From the NCBI GenBank assembly GCA_030523825.1, contig JAUNHU010000015.1, forward strand, positions 1-38,911: a stretch of DNA of 38,911 nucleotides, written 5' to 3'. Positions within the stretch are counted from its first letter, which is position 1. The number at the start of each line of letters is the position of its first letter. Position numbers and translations under genes: made by a program. The notes below the pieces were generated by a model. That model did no database searches. It was not told the origin of the DNA and worked only from the letters and a program-made list of their open reading frames with translations. Of this stretch, positions 20,553 through 28,530 are shown piece by piece. This DNA comes from Lautropia sp. (GTDB lineage: Bacteria; Pseudomonadota; Gammaproteobacteria; Burkholderiales; Burkholderiaceae_E).

Positions 20553-20944
20553 CAGCCCTGCTCCCCGTGCCCCTCGCATCGCGGTTCCGCTGCCTCAACG
20601 ACAGCGCCACGTCGCTTGTGCATATCCCCCCAGGCTTTCAGCGCCATCAGGGCATCGCCCAGCGTGCGCCCGTACTCAGTCAGACGATATTCCACCCGTG
20701 GCGGCACCTCGGGATGAACGACACGGGCAATCACGCCATCGCTCTCCAGCGCCCGCAACTGCGTCGTCAGCACCCGCTGTGACACCGCCGGCAGAATGCG
20801 CCGGATTTCATTGAAGCGCAGCACCTCATCCACAAACAGCCGATACAGGATGGTGCCCTTCCATTTGCCGCCAATCACCAGCAGCGCAGCCTCCACCGAG
20901 CAGCCCTCGGCACAATCAAAATGTTGATGCGGAATGTTGCTCAT
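20552..20944 (-). CDS. HxlR-family winged-helix transcriptional regulator
   Basis: This is a DNA-binding dimer of the HxlR/MarR-like group, many of which sense thiol-reactive compounds or quinones. The 130-residue product has an N-terminal CAEGC pair of cysteines (residues ~11-15), the HxlR block ALLVIGGKWKGTILYRL, the recognition part LRFNEIRRILPAVSQRVLTTQLRALESDGVI and the wing RVEYRLTEYGRTL. The first Cys before the HTH is the usual redox-sensing position in this family. The start at 20944 gives the normal length. The gene is divergent from a quinone-reductase-like gene (21282), a typical regulator-target pair, so repression of that gene and relief by electrophiles is the likely role (inference). 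Confidence 0.88.
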   Translation of the reverse strand: MSNIPHQHFDCAEGCSVEAALLVIGGKWKGTILYRLFVDEVLRFNEIRRILPAVSQRVLTTQLRALESDGVIARVVHPEVPPRVEYRLTEYGRTLGDALMALKAWGDMHKRRGAVVEAAEPRCEGHGEQG

Positions 20945-21281
20945 GAATGTTCGGGAGCGTCTGAAAAATGAAACCAGAAAAACAACAGTGCAGAGCTGAA
21001 GCGCGCCCCATCATAAACGAAACCCCGCACCAGCACGCCAAGAGTTACTTTCAACTCACCTGGAAACCTCCATGTGCGCTCTTGAAGAAAGCCCGAGGCA
21101 CAGTCATCATCCTCACACGCACCCTTTCTGTCCGTGAATCCCTCTTTCGGAGCGTGCTTTTCCGGCGTTTCAAACGCCAACCCCCATGCGTTTCGCTCAC
21201 GGAAACACACACGCCCGCGCTCACCGGCCTGTTCATCCGAGAGGACTCCCCTTCCTTTTTTCTTCAATCAAAGACAATACG
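20945..21281. promoter_or_regulatory. Divergent regulatory region hxlR / MDR gene with palindromic operator candidate
   Basis: No gene is present. The outstanding element is a perfect 15-bp palindrome at 21164-21178, GGCGTTT-C-AAACGCC, about 104 bp before the MDR start. It sits between two divergent genes, one encoding a regulator, so it is a good operator candidate for that regulator. Confidence 0.55.
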
Positions 21282-22295
21282 ATGAAAGCCATTGGTTTCA
21301 ACCGCCCCCTGCCCGCCGATCATCCCGAAGCCCTGCTCGACCTGCAACTCCCCGAGCCCACGCTGAACCCACGCGACATTCTGGTGGAAGTGCGTGCCAT
21401 CTCCGTGAACCCCGCCGATGTGAAAGTGCGTGCCTCGCACCAGCCTGCAGCCGGCGCGCATCGCATCCTGGGCTGGGATGCCGCTGGTGTGGTCAGGGCA
21501 GTGGGCACAGATGTACAGAATTTTCGTGAAGGCGACGAAGTCTGGTATGCCGGCCTCATCAACCGCCCCGGTTCCTATGCACAGCTTCAGGCCGTGGATG
21601 AACGCATCGTCGCAAAAAAACCCGCCAGCCTCGATTTTGCGCAAGCCGCCGCGCTTCCGCTCACCACCCTCACCGCCTGGGAAACCCTGTTCGACCGGCT
21701 GAACGTTGCCAATCACGTGCCCGGTGCGGCACACGCCCTGCTGCTGATCGGCGGCGCAGGCGGTGTTGGTTCCGTCACCATCCAGCTGGCAAAAGCACTC
21801 ACCGATCTCCAGGTCATCGCCACCGCATCACGCGAAGAAAGCCGCAACTGGGTCAAACAGCTCGGCGCCGATCACGTCGTCAACCACCGCCAGCCGCTGC
21901 CGGAGCAGGTGAAGGCACTCGGCATTGGCGAACCCGGATTTGTCTTTTCCACAAACCATACCGAAACCCATCTTCGCCAGATCGTCGATCTGATCGCACC
22001 ACAGGGACGCATCGCACTCATTGACGATCCCGCGTCGCTCGATGTGAATCCGCTCAAGGGCAAGAGCCTCAGCCTGCATTGGGAATTCATGTTCACCCGG
22101 CCGATGTTCCAGACCGCAGACATGGCGCGGCAGGGAGAAATCCTTCAACAAATGGCAGAACTCGTCGACAGTGGCAAGGTGCGCAGCACGCTCACCCACA
22201 CCATCGACGGCATCAATGCCGCCAACCTGCGCGACGCCCACCAGCGACTGGAACGTGGCGACATGATCGGCAAGCTGGTCTTGCAGGGCTGGTAA
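21282..22295 (+). CDS. Zinc-independent MDR family NAD(P)H:quinone-oxidoreductase-like protein
   Basis: This is a cytosolic medium-chain reductase likely to act on quinones, enones or similar electrophiles with NADPH. The 337-residue product has the GroES-like N-terminal domain (ILVEVRAISVNPADVKVR, GWDAAGVVRAVG, FREGDEVWYAG) and a Rossmann domain with GGAGGVGS (157-164). It lacks the Cys/His ligands of the catalytic zinc despite resembling the group annotated as zinc-binding alcohol dehydrogenases. The ATG at 21282 is the start of the family motif MKAIGF. The HxlR regulator is divergent, and the metallo-hydrolase lipoprotein gene follows 44 bp downstream, so a two-gene transcript is possible. 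Confidence 0.87.
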   Translation: MKAIGFNRPLPADHPEALLDLQLPEPTLNPRDILVEVRAISVNPADVKVRASHQPAAGAHRILGWDAAGVVRAVGTDVQNFREGDEVWYAGLINRPGSYAQLQAVDERIVAKKPASLDFAQAAALPLTTLTAWETLFDRLNVANHVPGAAHALLLIGGAGGVGSVTIQLAKALTDLQVIATASREESRNWVKQLGADHVVNHRQPLPEQVKALGIGEPGFVFSTNHTETHLRQIVDLIAPQGRIALIDDPASLDVNPLKGKSLSLHWEFMFTRPMFQTADMARQGEILQQMAELVDSGKVRSTLTHTIDGINAANLRDAHQRLERGDMIGKLVLQGW

Positions 22296-22339
22296 TTTCT
22301 CTTGCTCCCTCACGGCATGCCCCCTTGGAGACAGAAGCC

Positions 22340-23482
22340 TTGAAGCACAGTTCCGCCCGAATCCTCCGCCACGCTGCCCTGGTCGCACTCCTGCTGACTC
22401 AGGCGGCCTGCTCATGGCAGTCCCTGCATCCGGTGTTCGGGGGGCAGCCCGACGATGAAAGCCGCGCACGCATCGCGGCTTCCCCGCAATTCGACGGCCA
22501 GAAATTCGTCAACGAGGAACCCACCGAGATCTTCACGCCGCAGCAGAAAGAAGGCTCGGCGCTGCGAACCTGGCTGGGCAAATGGTGGAACGCGCCCGAC
22601 GACAAGAACCCGCTTCAGCCACTGCCCAGCGCATCACTCGATGCCGGTCGCCTGCAGAATGGCAGCTTCGCCTGGCTGGGACACTCCGGCGTATTGTTCA
22701 AGACAGCCGACAAGGTGCTGCTGACCGATCCGGTTTTCCACCGGGCCTCGCCCATTCCCTTCCCCTGGCTGCCCCTGCCCCTCGTGGCCGAGCCCTTTGC
22801 GCTGCAACATCCGCTTTCACCAGACGAGCTGCCCAGGCACATCGACGCGGTGCTGATCTCTCACGACCACTTCGATCACCTCGACCTGAAGACGATTCAG
22901 GCGATCGACGCCCGTGTCGGCCGATATTTCGTTCCGCTGGGCGTGAAGGCCCACCTGCAGCGCTGGGGCGTTGCCAGCGACAAGATCACCGAAATGGACT
23001 GGCACGAGCGTGCACAGGTGGGAAGCGTCGAACTCATCATGACGCCGGCAAGACATTTCAGCGGCCGGATGTCCGGTGGACATTTTGCAACCCTGTGGTC
23101 CTCATGGGTGGTGAAATCGCCCGAACTTTCCATCTTCATCAACGGCGACAGCGGCTACGGCCACCACTACGCCCGCATCGGCCAACAGTACGGCCCCTTC
23201 GATGCAGCGCTGATCGAAATTGCCGGCTATGACGAGGAATGGGCGCAGATTCATCTCACCCCTGAAGAAGCCGCCACCGCCAGCCGCGACCTGCGCGCAA
23301 AACTGATCCTGCCAACCCACTGGGCACGCTTCGACCTCGCCCATCATCGCTGGCAGGAACCCATCGAACGCCTGCTCGCAGCAACCCGCTCACCCAACCA
23401 ACCCGTCGCAACACCGCTGATCGGCGAGGTTTTCACGCTGACATCGCCTCCCACGTCGGCATGGTGGAGGAAGGCGCCGTGA
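22340..23482 (+). CDS. MBL-fold metallo-hydrolase, NAPE-PLD/UlaG-like, putative lipoprotein
   Basis: This is a metallo-beta-lactamase-fold hydrolase, probably of phosphodiester or phospholipid-like substrates. The 380-residue product has a basic start, a hydrophobic stretch and QAAC, a non-ideal lipobox with Cys24, so lipid anchoring is likely but not certain. The fold motifs are FAWLGHSGVLFK, LTDPVFHRASP, the metal-binding HDHFDH (175-180), TPARHFSGR, INGDSGYG and the late LPTHWARFDLAHHRW. The WLGHSG...DPVF.RASP pattern is typical of NAPE-PLD-like bacterial proteins. I chose the TTG at 22340 because GGAGA lies 9 bp upstream and the leader follows. No in-frame ATG gives the leader, and the ATG at 22313 is out of frame. 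Confidence 0.83.
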   Translation: MKHSSARILRHAALVALLLTQAACSWQSLHPVFGGQPDDESRARIAASPQFDGQKFVNEEPTEIFTPQQKEGSALRTWLGKWWNAPDDKNPLQPLPSASLDAGRLQNGSFAWLGHSGVLFKTADKVLLTDPVFHRASPIPFPWLPLPLVAEPFALQHPLSPDELPRHIDAVLISHDHFDHLDLKTIQAIDARVGRYFVPLGVKAHLQRWGVASDKITEMDWHERAQVGSVELIMTPARHFSGRMSGGHFATLWSSWVVKSPELSIFINGDSGYGHHYARIGQQYGPFDAALIEIAGYDEEWAQIHLTPEEAATASRDLRAKLILPTHWARFDLAHHRWQEPIERLLAATRSPNQPVATPLIGEVFTLTSPPTSAWWRKAP

Positions 23483-23603
23483 CCTTCTGTCTGCCATTGG
23501 TGCACGATGATGCACCAGGTGCCGGCATGAAACGCACGAAACATGGCATGTCGGCGGTCACTTTCAAGTTCCCGATTACCCCCGATTGCCCGTCCCAGAC
23601 AAA

Positions 23604-23623
23604 GTAGATACTGTCTTGTCTAC
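23604..23623. promoter_or_regulatory. Inverted repeat ahead of vapB (possible operator)
   Basis: GTAGA (23604-23608) and TCTAC (23619-23623) form an interrupted inverted repeat 21-41 bp before the vapB start. AGACAA/TTGTCT arms overlap it. VapB-type antitoxins autoregulate at such sites, so this is a plausible operator. Confidence 0.4.
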
Positions 23624-23644
23624 ATTCAAGCACCAGGGGAAATC

Positions 23645-23899
23645 ATGGACAGAACCGCCAAACTGTTCACAACGGGCGGCAGTCAGGCCGTTCGGCTGCC
23701 AGCAGAATTCCGTTTTGATGCCGGCAAAGTCTATATCTGGAAAGACGAACTGACCGGCAACGTCACCCTGTCACTCAACCCAAGGGCGAGCTGGCACAGC
23801 TTTGCCTCGCTGCGGGACAAGCTGTCCCTCAGCCCGGAAGAACAGCTTCCCGCGAGAGAACAGGGAACCGCAGAAACCCGAGATCCGTTTTCGGACTAG
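23645..23899 (+). CDS. vapB: AbrB/MazE-fold VapB-type antitoxin, orphan
   Basis: This is a DNA-binding antitoxin of the type that neutralises PIN-domain VapC RNases. The 84-residue product has the swapped-hairpin AbrB N-terminus (AKLFTTGGSQAVRLPAEFRF) and the VapB-like tail (WHSFASLRDKL, then EQGTAETRDPFSD). Family members usually end ERDPF-GW plus a few residues, so this one seems cut just after RDPFSD, where a deletion has joined it to the end of vapC. The ATG at 23645 has AGGGGAAA upstream. With no functional partner, it may persist as an autorepressor or as protection against related toxins elsewhere in the genome. Confidence 0.87.
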   Translation: MDRTAKLFTTGGSQAVRLPAEFRFDAGKVYIWKDELTGNVTLSLNPRASWHSFASLRDKLSLSPEEQLPAREQGTAETRDPFSD

Positions 23900-24014
23900 C
23901 TGGCGCAGCTCATGCACTGAGCGTTGACGCCATTCTCGTCACGGACAACACCAGACACTTCCGCCTTGTGCCGGGGCTCGTGTAGAAAACTGGCTTCGGA
24001 CAGACAACGCCTGA
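23890..24014 (+). pseudogene. vapC: vapC remnant (3' end only, frameshifted)
   Basis: Directly at the end of vapB, in another frame, the sequence encodes LAGAAHALSVDAILVTDNT followed by RHFRLVPGL, which matches the C-terminal part of VapC PIN toxins (AAHA-S-GA-LVT-NTR-F-VPGL). The frame then stops at a TAG (23983-23985), but shifting by +2 gives VENWLRTDNA and a stop at 24012, the expected ending. About the first 100 codons, with the N-terminal catalytic Asp and following Glu, are missing. The toxin is dead by both deletion and frameshift. Confidence 0.85.
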
Positions 24015-24020
24015 AGCCAG
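23990..24020 (-). terminator. Rho-independent terminator of the serine hydrolase gene
   Basis: On the minus strand CTGGCTTC and GAAGCCAG form an 8-bp stem (23990-23997 and 24013-24020 on +) followed by TTTTCT. It lies 27 bp beyond the stop of the minus-strand beta-lactamase-like gene and overlaps the vapC remnant. Confidence 0.75.
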
Positions 24021-24046
24021 CCCCGGAGTCCCCACGTCAGGCAGGC

Positions 24047-25906
24047 TCAGCTTGCATCACCCGCCTTTCGCCGGAACAGCATCCCGCCATAGCGGAAACG
24101 CTCTCGCCCATCCGCGCCCTGTTCCATGCGAATCGTTTCACCCTGTTCGGGCCCGATGCCCAGCATCACTGCCTCCTCATCCGACAGGGCACGCAAGGGC
24201 CTGGTCACAGTTCCCTCTTCATCCTCAAAGCCATAACGCAACATTAGAAAACCATCCTGCTCCAGTACACGAATTTCGCTGAATTTGTGGAACAGATCTT
24301 TGGGGGAATCCAGTTCGTACTCTCCCACCCGTCGCTGCCAGGAAGCCGGTATCGGCGTTGGCTGAATCCGTTCCCCAATCACCGGGCTGCCATCCCGAGC
24401 GGAGTTCGTCATGCTGACCAGCTCACGCCCATTCCATGTTTCACGCAATATCCCCATGCGGCCCAGCGTGTCTTCCCCCACACTGAACAAGCCCAGCATC
24501 CGGTATCTGAGACCAAACGAACCATCCTCGCGCGGAAACAGCTCCAGGCTCTTTCCGGCAACCTCTGCCTGCATGCCATCGCCTGCTGGTTTCACCCGCA
24601 CATAGCCGGCCATCGTGGCATACGCGCCTTCCACCTTCTTCCGGTCAGCCTCGGTCCAGGGGCGCTCGGCAGCCACGCTGCGGGGAGGCATCGGCACGGG
24701 TTTTTTCCCCGTCTTCACCTCCATCCCCAGCATCAGGGACTCCTTCACCACATTCGGCATGAAGGCTTCCTGCCCAGCTTCCGCACTGTTGGTCAGAACG
24801 ATCACGCCAAGTTTCTGCTTCGGCAGCATGAACAACATGCTGTTGTGGGCATGCATTTCGCCACCATGCGTGATTACGGGTTCCTGACTGGAAAAAGCCT
24901 TGTCAAGCATCCAGCCAAGGCCGAGAACCGGATACCCCCGATTCAGCGGGGCATCGACATTCTGCGGTTTCAGCATCTCTGCCAGCGTCGCAGCGCCGAT
25001 GATCTGCCTGTCCTGCGCCCGCCCATCGGCAAACACCATCTTCATGAACTGCGCCATGTCGGTCACGTTCGAGTTCAACGCACCCGACGGCAATGACCGC
25101 AGATAAAACTCCTGCACTTCATCCCCGTTCTCATAGGCCCGGGATATCGCCGTGTCGTCCAGCGCATTGCGTGCCTGTGCCGACAGCATGGATGAACCAT
25201 CCGGCAACAATCCCTGTGCCAGATAGGAGTGATTCATGCCCAGCGGTTGCAGCAGCTCGGACTGAAGCAGACTGGCGTAATCCTTGCCCGCAGCCCTGCC
25301 CACTGCCTCTCCCAGCGCCCATCCCCCCAGGTTGGAATAGCTGAACATCTGATTAGGCGGCAGGATGGCATGCAAACCCTTCACATCTGCCGGCAATGCG
25401 GTGCTCTGTGGCCTGCTGGAATACGCAGGCATATACTCCCTGGGCAACCCGGAGTGATGACTCATCAGGTTGCGTGCCGTAATCGGCGCCTGATCGCCAA
25501 ACCGGCTGCGCACCCCAAACCCCGGCAAATAGCGCTGAATGGGCGCATCAATGTCCAGCTTCCCCCGCTCCGCCTGCTGCATGGCAAGGGTTCCCGTAAA
25601 CAGCTTCGTGATCGACCCGATGCGATAAATGGTTTCCGGTGTTGCCGGTATGTTCTTCTCCTTGTTGGCATGGCCAAAGCCCTGTGACCACACCACCCGC
25701 TGGTCATCCACCAGTGCCACACTGGCGCCAACCACCCCGGCCTTCTTCATCTCGTGCTGAATATAGTCGGCCAGATAGGGCGTGATGCTCGAATAATCAC
25801 CGCGCCTTGCCTGCTCCGGTGCTTTCGGCGCACTGGCGCAGGAGGCAACTCCTGCGGCAACAAGACAAAATCCCACCCCGCGCCACAGCGCCCCTGTCAT
25901 TTTCAT
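24047..25906 (-). CDS. Serine beta-lactamase-like / penicillin-binding-type hydrolase, lipoprotein
   Basis: This is an envelope serine hydrolase of the class C beta-lactamase / EstB / LACTB-like group. It could be an esterase, D-amino-peptidase or peptidoglycan-acting enzyme; true beta-lactamase activity is not implied. The 619-residue product has a lipoprotein leader (VAAGVASC, Cys23). The catalytic SxxK is SITK (Ser98, Lys101), the second motif YSN is 190-192, and the third is HGG (347-349). After the ~380-residue catalytic domain, a C-terminal beta-rich region of ~200 residues may bind ligands. The ATG at 25906 has GGAGAAG upstream and gives the leader, whereas the longer frame from 25996 does not. 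It is a single gene with its own terminator. Confidence 0.88.
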   Translation of the reverse strand: MKMTGALWRGVGFCLVAAGVASCASAPKAPEQARRGDYSSITPYLADYIQHEMKKAGVVGASVALVDDQRVVWSQGFGHANKEKNIPATPETIYRIGSITKLFTGTLAMQQAERGKLDIDAPIQRYLPGFGVRSRFGDQAPITARNLMSHHSGLPREYMPAYSSRPQSTALPADVKGLHAILPPNQMFSYSNLGGWALGEAVGRAAGKDYASLLQSELLQPLGMNHSYLAQGLLPDGSSMLSAQARNALDDTAISRAYENGDEVQEFYLRSLPSGALNSNVTDMAQFMKMVFADGRAQDRQIIGAATLAEMLKPQNVDAPLNRGYPVLGLGWMLDKAFSSQEPVITHGGEMHAHNSMLFMLPKQKLGVIVLTNSAEAGQEAFMPNVVKESLMLGMEVKTGKKPVPMPPRSVAAERPWTEADRKKVEGAYATMAGYVRVKPAGDGMQAEVAGKSLELFPREDGSFGLRYRMLGLFSVGEDTLGRMGILRETWNGRELVSMTNSARDGSPVIGERIQPTPIPASWQRRVGEYELDSPKDLFHKFSEIRVLEQDGFLMLRYGFEDEEGTVTRPLRALSDEEAVMLGIGPEQGETIRMEQGADGRERFRYGGMLFRRKAGDAS

Positions 25907-26091
25907 GTTCTTCTCCCGGCCGGACCGTGTCATGAATTTATTCGTCCCCCGCTGGCACCGGAACCGTATGCAGGCAAAGCACCATGCCTCAGCCACGCAG
26001 CCTTGTCAGGCGCGGTCGCTGCAAGCACACGGCTCCGGAGAGCCCGGAGGGATTTTCTCGATAACGAATGCGCCCCTCTGCTACCCAACCA

Positions 26092-26121
26092 CACCGTGCT
26101 GCGTCTGTGCACAACACGGTG
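26092..26121 (-). terminator. Hairpin after the mipA-like gene
   Basis: CACCGTG (26092-26098) and CACGGTG (26115-26121) form a 7-bp stem 14 bp past the stop of the minus-strand OmpV-like gene. The loop is long and contains TTGTGCACA. There is no clear U-tract, so this is a tentative terminator. Confidence 0.35.
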
Positions 26122-26134
26122 GGCTGTCGGGGCA

Positions 26135-26977
26135 TCAAAAAGTGTACATGACGGCCGCCGTTGCCGTGTAATTCGTCCCGCTCTGCACAATGGGACTATC
26201 CTTCACATCGCTGCTGTATGTGATAGCCTCAGCGCCCAGCAGCATGCTCCATCGCGGGCTGAACAGGTAATTCCATTTCACATCCAGCGATGCTGCGTGA
26301 ATTCCTGATTTCATGGCATGCGCACGATATCCGCTGCGAAGGGATTGCGCATCCGTCACGCCGAAATACGCCTGATTGAAATCCCGGTCGGCTCCGTGGG
26401 CATTCAGGCTCAGCGTCAGCATGCTGCGCTCGCTTTTCACCCCCAGCAGCGGAAAGGGCATCACCTCCACACCAAAGGAATACTGGTCTCCGCCCTCATC
26501 GCGGCGGTTCAGGCGCGTGGTGTAGTCGCCGGTAACGGCCAGCCAGTCATTCAGGTGCTGCTTCAGCTCAAGAGATGCCGTCACAGCCGATCTGATTTCA
26601 CCCATTCCCTTCAGCCTGTCAGAGCCAGGGAACAGGGAATGATCCTTCTCCTTCCGACCAAAGTCCTGACCCATTTTCAGACTCACTTCGGTGCCACTTT
26701 CCATCATGTGCCGTACTCCGATGCCTTCCAGCGGATCGGCAAAGAACGGCCCCCAGCTGGCACTGACAACGGGCAGCGCAGCCGCCTTGTAATCCTCGCT
26801 CCCCGCATACTCGGGCATGACACTCACACCCAGCCCAAGCGACACTGACAATCCCCCGTCTTCCGGGCCGTCAGCGGGCACAGCCTCGCCCTGCGCCATT
26901 GTGGCCGATGCAGACATTGCCATGACAGCAAACAATACCGCCTTTGCCCAGACCGCTTTCCCTTTGAAATCCTGCAC
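26135..26977 (-). CDS. MipA/OmpV family outer-membrane protein
   Basis: This is an outer-membrane beta-barrel of the family that includes OmpV and the scaffold MipA. Members are often induced by two-component systems in response to antibiotics or metals. The 280-residue product has a signal peptide (MQDFKGKAVWAKAVLF... to ATMAQ, cleaved near residue 30), the family opening LSVSLGLGVSVMPEYAGSEDYKAAALPVVSASWG, alternating amphipathic strands, and a C-terminal AAVMYTF with the terminal Phe typical of BAM substrates. I chose the GTG at 26977 because AAGGAG lies 7 bp upstream and the signal peptide starts there. The longer frame to 27175 would cover the operator region. It lies 350 bp downstream of a co-oriented sensor kinase gene. 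Confidence 0.86.
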   Translation of the reverse strand: MQDFKGKAVWAKAVLFAVMAMSASATMAQGEAVPADGPEDGGLSVSLGLGVSVMPEYAGSEDYKAAALPVVSASWGPFFADPLEGIGVRHMMESGTEVSLKMGQDFGRKEKDHSLFPGSDRLKGMGEIRSAVTASLELKQHLNDWLAVTGDYTTRLNRRDEGGDQYSFGVEVMPFPLLGVKSERSMLTLSLNAHGADRDFNQAYFGVTDAQSLRSGYRAHAMKSGIHAASLDVKWNYLFSPRWSMLLGAEAITYSSDVKDSPIVQSGTNYTATAAVMYTF

Positions 26978-27147
26978 GACACGTCTCCTTGTTTCCTGTG
27001 CCTCATTCATCAAACCATCGGACATGACACCATCGGCAACGGACACGATACCGTCAACACGCCCTCTGCACGCTGCCCGCTCATGCCCGACCTCTTGCGC
27101 CGTCTCCGGTTTCATCGCTTGAACCAGACAGCCCCTGCGCATGAGAA

Positions 27148-27161
27148 GCCTGATGTCAGGC
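27148..27161. promoter_or_regulatory. 14-bp palindrome in the mipA leader
   Basis: GCCTGA-TG-TCAGGC is a perfect inverted repeat with a 2-bp centre, ten bp beyond the 11-bp repeat array in the direction of mipA. It may be an operator for a second regulator or a small leader hairpin. Confidence 0.45.
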
Positions 27162-27170
27162 CACCATTGA

Positions 27171-27225
27171 ACCAAAGCAAGATCAAGCGCCCATCAAGCG
27201 AAGATGAAGATCTCATCAATTTTCA
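27171..27225 (-). promoter_or_regulatory. Five 11-bp direct repeats upstream of mipA (response-regulator box candidate)
   Basis: On the + strand the repeats begin at 27171 (ACCAAAG), 27182 (ATCAAGC), 27193 (ATCAAGC), 27204 (ATGAAGA) and 27215 (ATCAATT), each exactly 11 bp apart. In the sense of mipA this reads CTTGAT-N5-CTTGAT at its core, the 6-N5-6 layout used by OmpR/PhoB-class regulators such as PmrA. A response-regulator gene of this class lies ~2 kb away on the same strand. Confidence 0.6.
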
Positions 27226-27246
27226 GAGGGAAGCCGCTCCTCATGA

Positions 27247-27306
27247 CCACGATATGGGAAACCGGACCACGACACGGAAAGCAGAATCACGACACGAAAA
27301 CAGGAA
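27247..27306. repeat. Three imperfect 20-bp tandem direct repeats
   Basis: The units start at 27247, 27267 and 27287 and share CACGATATG / CACGACACG / CACGACACG followed by an A-rich tail ending GGA, AGAA and GGAA. The 20-bp period is about two helical turns. They lie between the kinase stop codon and the 11-bp array. Confidence 0.65.
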
Positions 27307-27327
27307 ACCGTCTCGATGCTCATCCGC

Positions 27328-28530
27328 TCAGGTCAACGTGCCTTCATGGCCCGGAATGTCGATCACGACACGCGCACCACCTTCCTCACGGTTGAGCACT
27401 GAAAAGCGCCCACCATGCGCACTGCAAATGGCAGCAGCCACGGCCAGTCCCAGGCCACCGCCACCCTTGTGTCGTGAACGGGAACGCTCGGCGCGCCAGA
27501 AACGATCGCAGACCCTGTCGATGTCTGCTTCGGGAAATCCACTGCCGGCATCCTCGACCGACAGCATCACCGAGCCCCCATCCTGCCATCCCCGCACACC
27601 AATCCATCCACCATCTGCGCCATAACGCAGTGCATTGTCCAGCACGATCGACACCACCTGCCCGATGCGGTCACGGTCCGCACGCATCAGCAGGTCATCG
27701 TCCATATGCACATCCACCCGAACATTGCGCCGCTCCATTTCCTGGGCAAGCCAACCCAGCCGCTCGTCCACCAGGGCGCGCACGTTGAACTCCCCCGTTT
27801 CCAGCACCAACTGGCCGGCAGATGCCAGCGACAGCAGGTACAGGTCTGTCACCAGCCGGTCGATCTGATCCAGCTGGCGCATGATGACTGAAAGCTGATG
27901 CGCATCCGCAGGAAAGACACCATCCGTCAGTGCCTGCACCCGTCCCTTGGCAGCAGTCAGCGGCGTGCGCAGTTCGTGCGCCATCGCGGCACTGGAAATC
28001 TGCAGTTCGCGGTCGTAGCGCTCCAGTCTTTCTGCCATGTGATTGAAATCTTCCCGCAGAACCACCAGCGCCTGCGGAGCGCGCTTCTCGGCCCGCGCAC
28101 GTGCGGCAAACCGCCCCTGCGCAATTTCCCGCGCAGCCACCGTCACCGAATTCAGTTGCGACGAGAGGCGATGGGAAAACCACAGTCCTCCCAGCAGAAC
28201 CGGAACCAGCGAGAGCAGAATCAGGCTCGGATAACGCCAGGTCACGTCATACGCGGCGTCGATCTGCACGAAGCGATCCACCAGCCAGGTTTTATAGAGT
28301 TCGACAAGACGCGAATGATCGCCTTCCGGATTCTCATAGCTTGCATCCTGAAGCGCCTTGATCTCCTGCACCACCTCTTGCGGAACGCCGGCCATCAGCC
28401 GATCGGTCATCCGCTTGTTGTCAAGATAGGCAATGCCGAAAGTCACCCCGTGGGCCATCAGGGTCAGTGCCACCACCCAGCCGCTGATCCAGCGCAGCAG
28501 TGAAACCCGCTTTTTTCCAGCATGCTTCAT
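27328..28530 (-). CDS. Sensor histidine kinase, AdeS/BaeS-like
   Basis: This inner-membrane kinase presumably senses an envelope or drug signal and phosphorylates the response regulator encoded just upstream. The 400-residue product has TM1 (~11-34), a ~65-residue periplasmic loop, TM2 (~101-119) and HAMP (~120-172). The H-box is MAHELRTPL (His185), the N-box LDNALRYG (Asn299), G1 is DAGSG (Asp327) and G2 GGGGLGLAV (~357). All catalytic motifs are present. The ATG at 28530 overlaps the stop of the regulator gene by 4 bp (ATGA), so translation is coupled. An efflux pump lies upstream and a MipA-like gene downstream, as in AdeRS- or BaeSR-type systems. The ligand is unknown. Confidence 0.9.
   Translation of the reverse strand: MKHAGKKRVSLLRWISGWVVALTLMAHGVTFGIAYLDNKRMTDRLMAGVPQEVVQEIKALQDASYENPEGDHSRLVELYKTWLVDRFVQIDAAYDVTWRYPSLILLSLVPVLLGGLWFSHRLSSQLNSVTVAAREIAQGRFAARARAEKRAPQALVVLREDFNHMAERLERYDRELQISSAAMAHELRTPLTAAKGRVQALTDGVFPADAHQLSVIMRQLDQIDRLVTDLYLLSLASAGQLVLETGEFNVRALVDERLGWLAQEMERRNVRVDVHMDDDLLMRADRDRIGQVVSIVLDNALRYGADGGWIGVRGWQDGGSVMLSVEDAGSGFPEADIDRVCDRFWRAERSRSRHKGGGGLGLAVAAAICSAHGGRFSVLNREEGGARVVIDIPGHEGTLT

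Noticed and set aside
22313..22339. ATG at 22313 as start of the metallo-hydrolase
   Set aside because: It is out of frame and meets a stop within nine codons. The TTG at 22340 has a ribosome site and gives the leader peptide.
24047..25906. Calling the serine hydrolase an antibiotic-resistance beta-lactamase
   Set aside because: It has the fold's three motifs, but its length, C-terminal domain and lipoprotein leader fit the wider esterase/peptidase group. No resistance claim can be made from sequence.
26978..27175. N-terminal extension of the MipA-like protein to 346 residues
   Set aside because: It would place the signal peptide inside the protein and translate the leader. The GTG at 26977 has a strong ribosome site.
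27171..27306. CRISPR-like array
   Set aside because: Repeats are contiguous, 11 or 20 bp long and imperfect, with no unique spacers and no cas genes. They fit regulator sites instead.
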